Part shown: positions 39,151 to 51,950 of the stretch, piece after piece
Position numbering within the stretch: position 1 is the stretch's first letter
Layout: each line of letters opens with the position of its first letter
Source of the DNA: Siderastrea radians
Taxonomy: Eukaryota > Cnidaria > Anthozoa > Scleractinia > Rhizangiidae
Length of the DNA stretch: 64,000 nucleotides
Direction of reading: 5' to 3'
Assembly: GCA_964017195.1 (NCBI GenBank)
Contig: OZ024895.1
Location: 23,684,733 to 23,748,732 of the forward strand
Program-made: the position numbers and the translations under genes
Notes under the pieces: generated by a model
The model's input: the letters and a program-made list of their open reading frames with translations, nothing else
What the model was told of the DNA's origin: nothing
Database searches by the model: none

Positions 39151-42100
39151 TTCATACCACAGTCTAATCCCGGAACACGTGAAATCGAGGCCTTCCGTCG
39201 TAACTAAATTAGTTTGCCTTGGGTGCTGCCATTTGAAGAACTCTCTGTTTCATCAGGCAGTTGAGGGATCAGTGACTTTATTTATTTTTGTTAATTTTAT
39301 CCATTTTCTATCTACAGGGCAGATAACTCCGTCATAAAAGTTACATTCCTATAAGTATTGTTTTAATCATTTAAGTTTAGTATTTCATGTTTTTTTTTTT
39401 CTGTCTTGCGTTTTATACATGAGCCTCTGGCTCGGATATGCGGGGCAACCTTATCCCACGCATTGACGTTAATAAATGGATTGTTGTTGGATTGATTGTT
39501 ATTGATTTTTTCGGCATTCAGAACATATCTATGTTTGTAGACAACGCATGCCTTGTGACGGGAATGTAGGTTTCGCTAAAGCCACACAACTAACAAAGTA
39601 CACAGCACAAGTGTGAGTGCATTCTTTTCAGCATATACTGATCTTCGAATTTTAAAATTTTCTAGTTTTAACAGTTTGTTTCTTTGTTGAAAATCTTGTA
39701 TCCACATTTTGCCTGCAGAATTTAATGGTGATTGTCAGTTCCATGCCGGAAGGAAGCGGAATTTACAGCAGATAATCCAGTTTCAATCATTTTGCTCAGC
39801 CGCGAAGCTATCAAAATATGACGTTTTGACGTCTTCATGTGCAGGAAACCATTAGTTGGTGATATATTAACAAAAGTGTTTTTAATCCTCTTGAGAGCAA
39901 AAAATAACTTCTCATGTTTTTGTTACGGTTGGGTGTTAATTTTCTGCGAAGTTTAACGTTGAAAGTAGTGGCAAAAAAATCAGTTGGCAGCAAGTTTTAA
40001 AACAAATTGTGACTTGTAAAGGTGGGTAAATTTAACTGGAAAACATTGCTTACTTTATCAGAGTTGGAGTTGTTTCTGTTCAAAGCCAGCAATATATAGA
40101 AACGCCGATTACTGCCTTTGAACGACGCGTACGAATCATATAAGCGCGCCGACTAGACTGTGTCAAACTTTTTTTTTTGTGAAACAACTGAAAATTTAGT
40201 GGAACGCAGAACTCGGATAAACTTGAGGTATGCTTCATCTTGTCTAGGTGTTTACACCGAATGGCTGGAAGAGAATTTTGGAAACCATCAGTTAGCATTT
40301 AGCACTTATTTAGCGCCATACGGTCTCAATGTTTCAAGCTCTCTTAACACACACTTGAGCGTTTATCAGTTGTCAGATTTACTGTATATATACGTCGTTT
40401 CAGCCGTTTAAACGATGCATCATTGTGTAGGAAATGCTGTAAATTTTTCACAGTTTAACTTAAGTGGTCACTCTTATAAAGCGTCGGCGAACTAAATGCC
40501 ATTTTCGATCTCCAACCTAAAGCTCACTACAAACTTGTCAGGTTTAGAGACCAAAGTTTGGTTATGCCGTTTCAGAGAGTTGTGTGTAAATGCTGTATCA
40601 CTTCTTAGTCGAAATAGTTGACCTATGAGCGTACAGCGGAGTGGATCATGGTTCATTATAAGGCATCGATAATTCTGCCTGACTCCGCAGCGTCTACCGG
40701 TGTTGTACTCCGTTTTTTATGAGAATTTTCGGGCTTTAAAAAGGGCAAAATTAAAAAACATGCCAGTGAAGTATAAGAGTGTACTCCAGTCTGAAATTAA
40801 GTAAGAAATCTAATTTTTTTGCATGTTTTTCTTTATTTGTTCTTCATGAAAGGCCAAAATGTAACAAAAAAATAGTCTTGAGTCAACGTTTCTTTAATAG
40901 TACTACAACATGATATCGGCAGCAGTGTTTCATGGATTCTGGGTCGGAACAATTTTGAAATTGGCAAAAAGTTAGAAACTTCCCCCCTTAGTACCGTAAG
41001 GGTACTTCTTGTAGGTTAAACAGTGACGTTTGTACGCAGGTTAAAAATAGGTAATTTTGCTTTGTTTTCCAATGAAACCTTGAACATGTATTTAAGCACG
41101 TCTTTCGGTGTTAGTGGAAGATGTCATGGACATTTAAGAATTCTTTATAAAGCTGGGTAGACCTTTTGTACGCCTGTTATCTGCAGCTTTTGGAACGACT
41201 TCAAGCGTTCCTGTCTAAACAGGATCTGTTATATGAGGAATTTAACTTCTGCTTCATAAACACTTACCAACTGTTGTAATTATAAATGACGAAGCCACGA
41301 CATCAATATAATCCTTTGAAGCAGCTTCCACTGCGGTTCACGGTAAGTTCCGTTCGGGTGTAGAGATTTGTCCGCAAACAATATTAAACTGCCTGATTTT
41401 ATCAGCAAGATTTGCGTTTCTACGTAGCTTTCGTTGCACACAGGACCTTCGTGAAAGTCAGTTGAAAAACGAACAGAACAGAGCGCACCAAAGACAGCTT
41501 TCAGTTATAACCACATTACTTAATGTGGTTTTGTCCACGGAAAAGAAGAAGAAAACCTTATTAAGAGGTCGGTCTTTCCGTCCATCGATTAAGCTTATGT
41601 TAAAAAGGTCGAGAATGTTTGTTGGTATAAGGCCTGACCATCCTCGGCTCGAAGAATGACAGGGTTTTTATTAATGACTGACAAAGCTGATCTGTGAAAT
41701 AAAGTATGTTATAAGTTGTCAGGTCAGCTGAGGTCCACTCCTTAAACCGCAACCCTCAGAAATAGCAACTGCTCTAGTAAAATATGTTTTCCACAAGAAC
41801 TTCAAATCTATATTGTTATTATGATTAACCGTGCAATGAGAGTGAAACAGACTTACGCCTTTTGCGTTAATCAGGTAATTTTGCCATCCAAGCCAGTTGT
41901 GCTAGCACCCTATAGCCAATATAGTTCCGATGCAGAAAGTGGAAAATCGAATCAAAAATTGGCAAGGGGTGAACCTTTCGTCTTGCCCACAAGTAAGGTG
42001 CGTCTGTATTCTTCAGAAACTAAACTTGTTTGTCTGCGTGGTAGCAGCACTTGAGGTGACTGACAGGGTCACGTAGTCAATCTGGATTAATTATAGATAC

Positions 42101-43594
42101 CGCTTGGTTACTTACGCATGCCCGTATTTCTAATTGAAAGGTTTTACCTCTCACTTGCAACTGAGACCAGTGTGGATGAGGCAAAGACTAAGAAGGGAGC
42201 ATATTTGACGAGGACGAACCCTGACCGACCCATAGATAAAAAGGTTAGTTCCTAACGAGGCATAGAAACACACCTTAGTTAACTCATGGATTGTGCCTTT
42301 TTTTTTGGTCTCGAAGTTCAAAAAACAGTCGTGCACGATCGGGTAATGGAATAACTAAAGTGGTTCCTCTTTTAACTTGTTACAAAAGTAATGGGTGGGT
42401 TGTTTGGTTGGTTGATTGATTGGTTTGTGCGGTAAGGGCTTCTTCATCAGTGTTTTTGAATTGCTTGCTATTTAATGCAAAGTACTGAATAAACCTTATA
42501 CTTCCTTTAGTTCTAGTTTTAACGCTGAAATGTTTCGGCTACTTGCACTACTGAGCAAAAGATTAAGATATATGTAAATGTTTTATGTTAAAGGGAAAAT
42601 GCACTTCATTAGAAATTTCGAATAACTGCATGGAAAGTAAAATGCTGGGACTTCGTAGCCATTTTTAATTTTGTTGAATCTTCTGATCTACCCTAGCAGC
42701 GTGATTAAATAACTTCCCACCCACTGTATCACGAATAGTAAAATTTACCATATTGTCCTGTAGGAATTTACCGGGTGTCTTTTGACCTAACTCAGTTTCC
42801 TTTGTCGCTCATTTGTAAGTGCACGGGGCACGATACGTAAGGTTGCCATAGCAGCTACTTCGGTCAAAAGGCGACCACTGCGGGCTTGGTCTAATATTGG
42901 AGATGAATAACGCCTTTTATTACGCTAACTATATTTTATTCCGACTTCCACAATATCGCTCTTAATGTGGTACTATCGTGAACAATAAACGGTTAAAAGT
43001 GGCACACCTCTTACTCATACAGTCTTTTTGATGTGAGTAATGCGTAAACAGTTAGGATTTACCCATCATCCCATCATAATATGAGCTGCTATGGAGTTTT
43101 CCTGTGCGGAAACTATGACGTTTATAAGCAGCCTTTGAGAAGGTTCAAACTTTTCAGACATGTGAGGTCGCGCCTTGTTTGTTCGGTAGCAGTTCCAGTG
43201 CATTTGTCATGTGTGGTATTAAAATCAAACATTAAGTTGCTTGTTGTTTAATGGCACTGACGTACCCAGATTAAAAAGGCGATAACCATATAAATATCTT
43301 TTGTGCATGAACGAAGCAGTGTTGATTTAGACTTTGGAATCGATTGCCGCCTAGCTGTTTTCAGTGCTTGATGCCGTGCGGCGTCTCACTCTGAGAGCTA
43401 TTCAGCTCCGAATTGCTTAATTCCTTCATGACAGTGGCAATTAAGCGGAGGTAAATGTGTCGTATAATGCCTCAGTCTTTATTACGGAAGAAGAACACCT
43501 AGCATATCGTTTGGAAGAAGGCGTTCATTTGTTCGTTTATAGTGCCCTTAGATATGTGGCTGTAACAGCGAAGAAAGCAAAACTTGGCCGCTCT

Positions 43595-43765
43595 TTCAAT
43601 TGCTTCATAGCTCGAGTAGTAGAGCGTTTGCACCCGTATCGCAAAGGTCATGTGTTCCAATCCCTTTGAAGACTAAATTTTTCAGGACCTACCTGCAACT
43701 TTGTTAGTTGCTTAATAACTGCTATGATCTCCTTCTGTCCAATTCTTTATCCCACAGTTAATTTG
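43595..43765 (+). mobile_element. Decayed tRNA-derived SINE in copy A
   Basis: A-box-like TAGCTCGAGTAGTAGAGCG (43608-43626) and degraded B box GTGTTCCAATCC, followed by the family tail word TTAATAACTGCTATGATC. The orthologous SINE in copy B is at 55848-56010, so the insertion predates the duplication. Confidence 0.7.
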
Positions 43766-44664
43766 AATTTAATTCTTACACTCTAGAGTTTTCTTTAAGA
43801 ACATGAAAAGTGGGAACATTTTTAAATGACTTTTGTTTTCAGTGTAAAATATATTCGTATAAAGGTACAAAAATAATGCGGTTTGTTATTCAGTTTTTAG
43901 TAGAATTTATTACAAAACGTTTTTTTTCTGTTTTTATTTCAGTCCTAGGTCACTCGTAATAGCAAAAACCCAACTTTATTAACTGTTTTACGCTGTGCAT
44001 TGGGAAGGACAGCTGAAGTAGGTCTTTTGGGCGTTAACGTGTTAGGTTATGTAGATAAGATCCCTGATTCCGCATTCTTCCAGCATCTGGTCATCGCGGG
44101 GAAACGCACACCTCGGAAATCTTTGCAGCAGTTGCGTGCTCCGATGAAAAATAAAAGGCTTTGTTTTAACAAGATTCAGACGTTAATATTTCAGATAGTA
44201 AGTTCAGACGCCTGGCGTACTCAGTGAGAAATTTTTTTTTTTTTTGGAAAACCAGACTTAATTAAAAGGCAATTGTCAGATGAGAGTCTGAATTCCATTC
44301 ATGAATTTGTATATAGCAAAAAGTATTTTAACACGGTTGTGACTTTTTGTCTATGTGTTTTCTTATTTCTAATGCGCGTTTCTTGGTGCTCAGTCCCTGT
44401 ACTGCGCGTCAGTTAAGTCAGTTCAACCAATAGAAGGCCATAATATGTAAACTCGATTTGTTTCGGAAAGGCACACACCCTAGAATTGGAGTACAGTTAA
44501 TGCTTGTTCTCCGGTGGTGTCGGCTTCGAATTCTTGCGTTTGCAGGAAAATTACCTTGAGCTAGGAACGTAAGCGCAACATTGTACGCTGGACTGCAGTT
44601 TAGATTATGTTGGCAGTTTATCCACATCTAGATTGATATGGTGTTTTGAGCTGCTTCAGTCATT

Positions 44665-45500
44665 GATTTTTTTCTGGTAGCTAGCAACCAAGAGATATTG
44701 TGATCAAGTTGGTGCATTGCTGTGGTCATTTTCGTGAGCTTTCGTGTAGTTTCGGTGTTGTTCGTGTAATGTTCGGTATTACCAAGAGAGTAACTTCGCT
44801 GTCTTCGGGCCTTGTCGGAGATAACTCGGGTGTATGGTGGGCGCCTGCTGTTAGAGTAGTGACTTTCACGCTCAGTAATATTTAACATGTTGCCGTAAAC
44901 TTATATATTTAATTTTTGATTGCGCGATTTCTTATAAAAAATAACGAATGGATTATCAGAACTGCGTTTAGCGGGTCTTCGATGGTCTGCGCTGACAATG
45001 TGGTTTTCCGAGAAGTTTCAGATTCTCTAAATTTTATATCATTTCGCATATACGTAGAATGGAATGAAATCTATGCTTCATTGACTCTAACAGAGCCTGT
45101 TGTTTCGTAACAAGATCCTATCGTTATTTACATCGGTCATCTAGACAAAATTCATAACGTATCTGGACTATCCCTCTTAACTGAATGTAGACCAGATAGT
45201 AGGTTCAAAGTGGTAAAGAAGAAGATGCTTTCAATTATCAGCCCAACAAGAGATTTATATGCCGGAAAAATTCTTCAGAAGAGAGACTAAAAAGAGAAGA
45301 GAGTTATAGAATCAGATAAAACTTCATTGTTAATTAATGAAGAGAAAAATATGCATATTGGTGAAATAAAATACAAAACTCTCCTTGCAGAAAAAAAAAT
45401 TAAAACATTTTTTCTACTAACAGAAAAAAAACAAGCATACTAAAAGAAGAGTAGAAAAGCATCGACAACCAAGAGATCTCCGGTCCGTGAGACGGTTATT
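44665..45500 (+). repeat. Interspersed repeat, uninterrupted copy
   Basis: Counterpart of 20515-22110 (reverse). It interrupts copy A between sequences that match 57690 and 57715 in copy B, so it inserted after the duplication or was lost from B. The open frames 44700-44885 and 44916-45110 lie inside it; no protein homology recognised. Confidence 0.75.
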
Positions 45501-46073
45501 CCTTCCTGCTGAGCAAGGTACCGTTAAAAGCTTTATCTCTTAAAGGAAAAAAAAAAGGGAATTAATATTTTTAAAATAACAAGTCGCATTGTATTTGATT
45601 AAGAGCTTCAGTAGATTAGGAAAAAGAAAACGATCTATGTTGGTTCAAAACTGGTCCGGGAAAAGGGTAAGGAAATCGCAAACCCTCGGAGTACCCTCCC
45701 CTCCCCCGCTGGAACAAGCGGTGACTATATGTGAACAGTGACTAGATATGATCATTCGCGTGAAAACCACTAACATTTGACGATTATAAGATTTTCAGTA
45801 AAAGCTCAATCGATTGTGCATTCCTACAACCGCTTATACGTTTATATGTGTGACTGCGCTGGATAGAATATGGTTTTCAGGGTGTGCAATTTCAATATTT
45901 ATTCTTTACTGAAATGGGGTAACTTTAATTTTTTTGGCAGCAAGTACATGGCAAAATTATTATAAAAACCTTACAAATGGAATAAATTGTGCTGTGATGT
46001 GAAGCAGGGTCACAAATCCTGATAATTCCATATCTTCTAGTTAGCAAGAGAACAATGATAGATTTAAAAAACA

Positions 46074-46382
46074 CGAGACAACTTTTTAAAGACATGTATG
46101 CAAATTTTGATATATTTGATATTTTGTGTAATTTTTTATAGTGTATTTTGTTGTTCTTTTCTCGGAAATATTAGCTTTGTAGCTACTCTCAAATTCGAGA
46201 AAGAAATAAAGTTTATGTATGTATGTATGTTCGGCATAACTTTATGTGCCATCTTCAGTTTAATAAAAATAACCAAAATTACCTATAAATATAGCGCTAT
46301 TTTGATTATTTTCATTAAACTGAAGATGGCATATAAGTTACGCCGAAACATGTCTTTAAAAAGTTGTCTCTTGTTTTTTTAA
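46074..46382. mobile_element. Nested inverted-repeat element between the two copies
   Basis: TAAAAAACACGAGACAACTT (continuing TTTAAAGACATGT) is mirrored at the right by ACATGTCTTTAAAAAGTTGT. Inside, GGCATAACTTTATGTGCCATC is mirrored by GATGGCATATAAGTTACGCC, forming a second palindrome. Between them, AATAAAGTTTATGTATGTAT looks like the 3' end of a LINE-type retroelement with a short tandem tail. It lies just before copy B. Confidence 0.7.
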
Positions 46383-47384
46383 ATGAATCGTGATAACCTG
46401 AGTCAGATGGCCGGGTTCTGATGAACTCCGTTGCATCTCCTTATGAAAGTTTCGGATGAGTACCCCAGCCGGAAGGGGAATACAAGTGCTGCAGTTTGTT
46501 GTTTGTGTGAGATAAAACGAATCGATACAATACGACACTTTATCTGCACTATCGGAGACTGAAGTAAAACAACCATAAAACCCAAACACGAGCCAATAGG
46601 TCGCTGACATTCGCAACACAGCATGCCGACCATTTCCGATCTCAAAGGACTTTCCTTGCCTGGGAGACGAGACCGGAAATTGTCTGAAGGGTCATTTATC
46701 GCCTGCGTTGAGAGGCTGTTGTCTGGCCTATCTGGTTGACAACCTTATAGAAAATAGGGAGATTGGATCTCACTTATTTTTCTTGTCTGACTCTTGCTAT
46801 TAGTTCGAAAATCGGGAAAAATCGTTCTGTTAGTTTTCAAGTTTGACTAGTTTGATAAAGTCAACGAAGTTGTTCATTGTTCATTTTCACAAGAAAAAAG
46901 TCTGAATCTGTTGGGGTTTTCTCAAATTGGCAGATAGATATACCTGTAAATCCTTGCCAGTCTCAAAACCTGACCTGTACGTCCATACCAATGTAAAAAT
47001 TTCTGTTATCAGTTCATCTTCAAGTTATTCATTTCACGTTATTTCATTTTCGCCATCTAGCTAAGGGGTCAGCTAACGGCCACGAGACTTCTTTACTTGC
47101 AGTATATGAGCTTCATATACGAGGTCTGTCTATATAAAAAATTGTACAAACAATGTGTACAATAGAATCTCGATGCCTCGAACCGTCAAGAGGAGCAAAA
47201 CCGTACGAGTGAAAAGCTCGAGAAAAATTACGGTAATGAGTAAAGCAGGGGAAATCGTCATCAGTTCGAGTTAGCGAGAAGGGGTTCTAGTCATTCCACA
47301 ACAGAGTTGAAATTGAAAGAGTTCTGCACGGCAGCGTTCTATTTAAACAATAGAGTTCTTTTGTCGAAGGCACTATAGTGTCCC

Positions 47385-47520
47385 GGGTGTAGTGTGATAA
47401 TTTTCCTGAGGAAATTTGATGTTCACAACAAACATTAGCCCGAGAACGTAGTTCGAGGGCTTATATGGAGTTTGAACATCAAATTTTCGAGGGAACCTAT
47501 CACACATAGGGCCTGAGTAC
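47385..47520. mobile_element. Foldback element, only in copy B
   Basis: GTGTGATAATTTTCCTGAGG leading to AAATTTGATGTTCA is mirrored by TGAACATCAAATTTTCGAGG leading to ACCTATCACAC. Copy A at 36250-36400 lacks it. Confidence 0.7.
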
Positions 47521-50500
47521 ATTGTACAACGCTACATTTTGAGCGAAAATTGCCAAAAACAGGCACTATGCGGTGATAGGCGCCCGCTGCGAAAGATACT
47601 GTCGCGTCAAGTGATAGATTTCGGCCAATGGGAGCACGCCATTCTGTACAAGCTATTCCTTCCCCAGTTGTTAAAAAAAAAATCTGATGAACGTACCATG
47701 CAGTGGTTTTCGCGATAACATCCCTCCATTTTCGCGGTTTCTGTCGTTCTCAAAGACCTGAGACTGTCTGATCAGGCTAAATCCCTTTTCCGAATGGAAA
47801 CGCACCGAGAGCCGGTATGATCGTCTGCACGTGTCACTTGGGTGAATACGTATACAGTAATATTCCTTTCCGCGCGACAAAAGGCTTTTAGATTAGATTA
47901 CCAGGAAATATACAACTGCCTGTTATTGTAACACTGCATATTAAAGGAAACTTGATTTTCCTTATCGGAGAAATTACTACGAACAGCTAGTTGAATTCCG
48001 ATAGATCATTCCGTCAGGGGAGAAAAACTGACCGCAATCCGACGCATCAAAAAGTTTCGGTCGATCCGGCGTTAGATTACGGTGATTTACAAGGTAGTCA
48101 AGGTACTGATATCACTAGTAAAAAAAGGGTGAAAAGTATAAAAAAATATATAAGACGGTTTCCCATATTTTAATGTCAGTGGCGGCGTAAGATCAGACTA
48201 AAATCGTCCATAACAATCACAACATAGACTTGAATGATGCCGGTAAAGGGACCACTGAAAGCAAAGTGAAAAATAACAAGAGAGATTTTACATTTTAGAT
48301 CCTGTGTTTATGCACTGACTCTGACTTTCAAGAAGCCGGCGACTAATGGTGCATATTCCTCATGACGCGTTTCTGGCGTTGGTCTTGTTATCGCGAAAGA
48401 GACTGAAGCTGCTTCAGTTTATTGGAAAGTCCGCGAGAACTGGGTGTCGTGAAATCCTAAATCTCTCTTCCAAGGTCCTCAAAATCAACTGTAAAATTGG
48501 AAAGAATACGTATTTTGTCTCGAAGGTAAGCTTTATTTTCACGTAAATTATGTCGACAAGTTTATCCCGACTTGAATAAATGGTTTTTGATTATCGTAAT
48601 CATATAATCGGGTCTTGATTTCAGACAATCCGAATCCGGCTTGACTCGCGTGCGGACATCCGCTTGTTCAGTTGAAACTGCGCCCTAAATTGAGTCACGT
48701 CGACTCGTAACACTCACGAAATCTCAGGAACAGTGGCTAACCTCAAGCGGAAACAGAGATACAACAGACTAACCCAGCTGTGAATTAAGGAAGTATTATT
48801 GCGTCTGTGGATAGAATCCTTAAGTGAACCATTTCGATCAAAGCTGTTGAACGGTGAGAACTATTTTGTGGGCAATGAGAAAATTTAAGCAAACTACTTA
48901 TATTTTAATTAAATGTCATTCTCTACAGCTGTCGAATCCAGAGCAGAGGTATTTGTGTCAGCTAGAACAGTATATTATGTTCGGATTGTTTAGCTGAGTA
49001 TTTGAGTCGAAAAAATGTTAGGATGGGGAATCAGTCTTATCCTCCGAATTTCCAAGTTGCTGTTGGCTTCTAGAAAATGCTAGCTGACCTTATTTTGCAC
49101 TCCAAACGACACTTGTCCATCGGAAACTGAAGAAAATTAATTTTCATATACTGCAAAAGTAACATTTTTCCCAAAAAAATTTTTGGGATTGCTAAAGCGT
49201 TTTATAATTTGGAAGTTTGAGAATTAAATCGTAAAGAGTTCCGATGATGCAAGTTCTTGTGGTCGCGCTGCGCGGTACAGCATTGTTTTTTGGCGCTTTT
49301 CAGGTGGTTCTTGCTTCGAAGTTTGTGGTGAAATCCTAGTGCGCGCGGACCATCAAATAAAAGTCTCTTCAAGCAGTGTGCTGCTGTGGTAACGTTTGAG
49401 TCTAAGGATAAAATCTTTCACTCTGACCTTTCGAATTAAAGCTGTTGATCTTCCTGTAGAGCTGCATTACTGTTTTATATTTAGACTGTATTTGTCGCAT
49501 TTATACTGCAATCGTACTCTTGTGAGGTAACTATGAAAGTGATTGTTTGGGACATCTCGTAGAATGGCATGTTTCAGTCATGAAAGAAAAGCAGAAAAAG
49601 AACTGCCTAGGCCATTTAACTGAAATTCCTGCTTAATTCAAACTAAAGGAAGTATTATTGTCCTGAAAAGGAAGAACTGTAAGTTGTCTTTGATCAATAT
49701 TTAAAATAGCTTCATATAGACAGAAAAAAAGTGCGCCATAATATGTGATCTCAGCTAGCCGGAGTCTGTGGCACTGATTCAAACAAAATACCTTAGTAGG
49801 ATGCAGTTTTTTCATTTTCGTTTTTCCACGGTCGTTTTAAGCCTTTTAAGATATATTTGTATAAACTAATACAATTTGATACACACGGATTCTTAAGCTG
49901 AGTATAATTCTTGCGTGGCAAGAAAATTTAGAGGACAAAAGCTAATCCCTCGAATTTTCGAGCTGATATCAAATTTCGGAAAGTCCTCCCTGGCACTTTC
50001 GGTACACACAAAGACCACTAATTAATTTTGCTTGTTTCGAACTATGAGGCAGCATTTCATGGAGGAAAATTGTCAGTTTATCGTCACAATTAAATCCCGG
50101 ACACAATGAGATTAAAGCCTTCTGTCGTAACCAACTTAGCTTTGCCTTAGGTGCTGGAGATTAGCAACATACATTCCGTTTCATTGGCCAGTTGGAGGAC
50201 CCGGTGATTTTATTTCTTTTTATTAATTTTTTCTATATTCTACATGTAGCGTAGTTAACTCAGTCTTGATCAGTTTGGTCAGTAAAATGTAGAACACGAA
50301 TAAACATGACTCTGTCGTCTGTGCATTTTCTCGGCATTCAGAGCGCATCTGTATCAGTAGACTACGCTTGCCTTGTGATGGCAATGTGGCTTTCCTTGAA
50401 GCCAAAAAAAAAAGTGCAAAGCACAAATGCGAGTGCATTCTTTTCAGCCTCTTTGCAGATCTTCGAATTTTAATATTTCGTAATTTAAACAGGTTGTTTC

Positions 50501-51689
50501 TTTGTTGAAAATCTCGTATCCGCGTTTTGATTGCTGATGTCACAAAGGAGGCAGAAATTGAGGGTGATAATTCTTAGAGGGAAGTGGAATTTTCAGTGAA
50601 TAATCCATTTTTTCGATCATTTTGCTCAGTCTTGTTATTAAAGCTGCCTGAGTGAAGCTACGAAAATATGACGTTTTGACGTGTTTAAGTGGAGGAAACC
50701 ACTGGTTGCCGGTGACATATTAACAAAAGAGTTTCTAACCCTCTTGAGAGAAAAAAATAACTTCTCATGTTGCTGTTACGGTTGAGTGTTGATTTTAAGT
50801 TTAACGTTGAAAGTAGTGACAAAAAGATCGGTTCACAGAAAGCTGTGAAAGAAAAGGCGACTCATAAAGGTGGGTTAAAAACTGGAAGAAATTGTTGGCA
50901 ATAACAGATCTGAAGTTATTCTGTTTAAAGCCAGTAGTATATAGAAACGCCGGTCAGTGCCTTCACTTTGAACGACGCGGACGAATCATATATCAAAAGT
51001 GCGCCAAGATGTGACACTCTGTTTTACTTTAATCATTGACAGTGAAGTGAAACCAGTGAAATTTCAGTGGAACATAAAACTCGGATATACTTAAAATATT
51101 TTTTTTCTTGTCTGATTCCAAGCAGCGAATGACTGGCAGAGAATTTTGGCAACCATCAGTTAGTGTTTAGCACTTATTTAGCGCCATGTCGTCTCACTGT
51201 TTCAAGCTCTCTTAACACACACTTGGGATTTTATCAGTGCGCCAGTGTGTAGGAAATGCTGTAAATTTTTCACAGTTTAGCTTAGGTGGTCACCCTCTCA
51301 AAAGCGACCCCAAGGAAAATTTGCATGCCATTTGCGATCTTACGAGTAAGTCTAGAGCTCACTACACTTGTTAGCCGTTTTCGGTACAAAAACAAAGTTT
51401 GATTACGCCATTTTAGAGAGGTACGAGTGCAGGTGATGCTGTCCCACTTCTTTGTTAAAATGATTTACCTATGAGTGTACGGAGGAGAAGATCATGGTTC
51501 ATCTTGTGAGGCATCGAGAATTCTGCCCCACTCAGCGTCCGCACGCGATGTACTCTTTTTTGGGGGGGCTAGAAAAAGGCCAAAATTTAGAAACATGCTG
51601 AGAAGTCTAAGAATGTAACCCAGTCTAAAATTTAGTAGAACTTTGTTTTTGCCAGTTTGCTTTGTATTTTGTGTCCTTCATGAAAGGCC

Positions 51690-51793
51690 AAAATGTTAAA
51701 GTGTGTTGATTTAAATGTACAGGGACCATCGCAGTTATGTATGTAACTTTTGCAGTTGCGATAAGAAACAAAACCTGAAAAATACAGGCTAGT

Positions 51794-51824
<31 letters not shown>

Positions 51825-51950
51825 TGGTGCAGCGCTCTAACCAACGGAGCTTGCAAGCCAATTTGGAGCTGGTCATTTTGTCGGTTCGTTAGTAAATCCG
51901 TGGAGGATAAAGATGAAACAATAAATATATGAAAGTATCTTTTCAAAGGA
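51690..51950 (-). mobile_element. tRNA-derived SINE, only in copy B
   Basis: On the minus strand the head reads GGCTTGCAAGCTCCGTTGG, then TTAGAGCGCTGCACC and GGGTTCGAATCCCG (B box). It shares with the palindromic pair at 25.4 kb the 5' lead ATGACCAGCTCC and the tail GCAACTGCAAAAGTTAC. In a tRNA fold the anticodon position would read AGC here and GGT at 25.4 kb, with C at position 33, so these are SINEs, not tRNA genes. Confidence 0.8.

Larger units (their letters stand above)
35150..45860 (+). repeat. Tandem segmental duplication, copy A (no gene seen)
   Basis: Aligns in order and orientation with about 46500-58110. Matched landmarks: 35212-35380 with 46557-46700 (GACTTTCCTTGCCTGGGAGA); 36400-36650 with 47690-47930 (GTACCATGCAGTGGTTTTC); 37330-37490 with 48610-48770; 39890-40060 with 50745-50880; 41040-41350 with 52075-52390; 42030-42130 with 54130-54220; 44470-44640 with 57510-57680; 45570-45830 with 57800-58090. 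Divergence is spread evenly and the frames I compared are not kept, so the unit looks non-coding. Copy A has a MITE at about 38840-39150 and an 0.83-kb repeat at 44665-45500 that copy B lacks. Confidence 0.85.

Noticed and set aside
40160..40411. 83-codon open frame in duplication copy A
   Set aside because: Copy B at 51020-51250 has stops in the corresponding frame.
44685..45477. CAACCAAGAGAT at both ends as a target-site duplication
   Set aside because: The reverse-oriented copy at 20.5-22.1 kb carries related words at both positions and continues beyond them, so these belong to the element.
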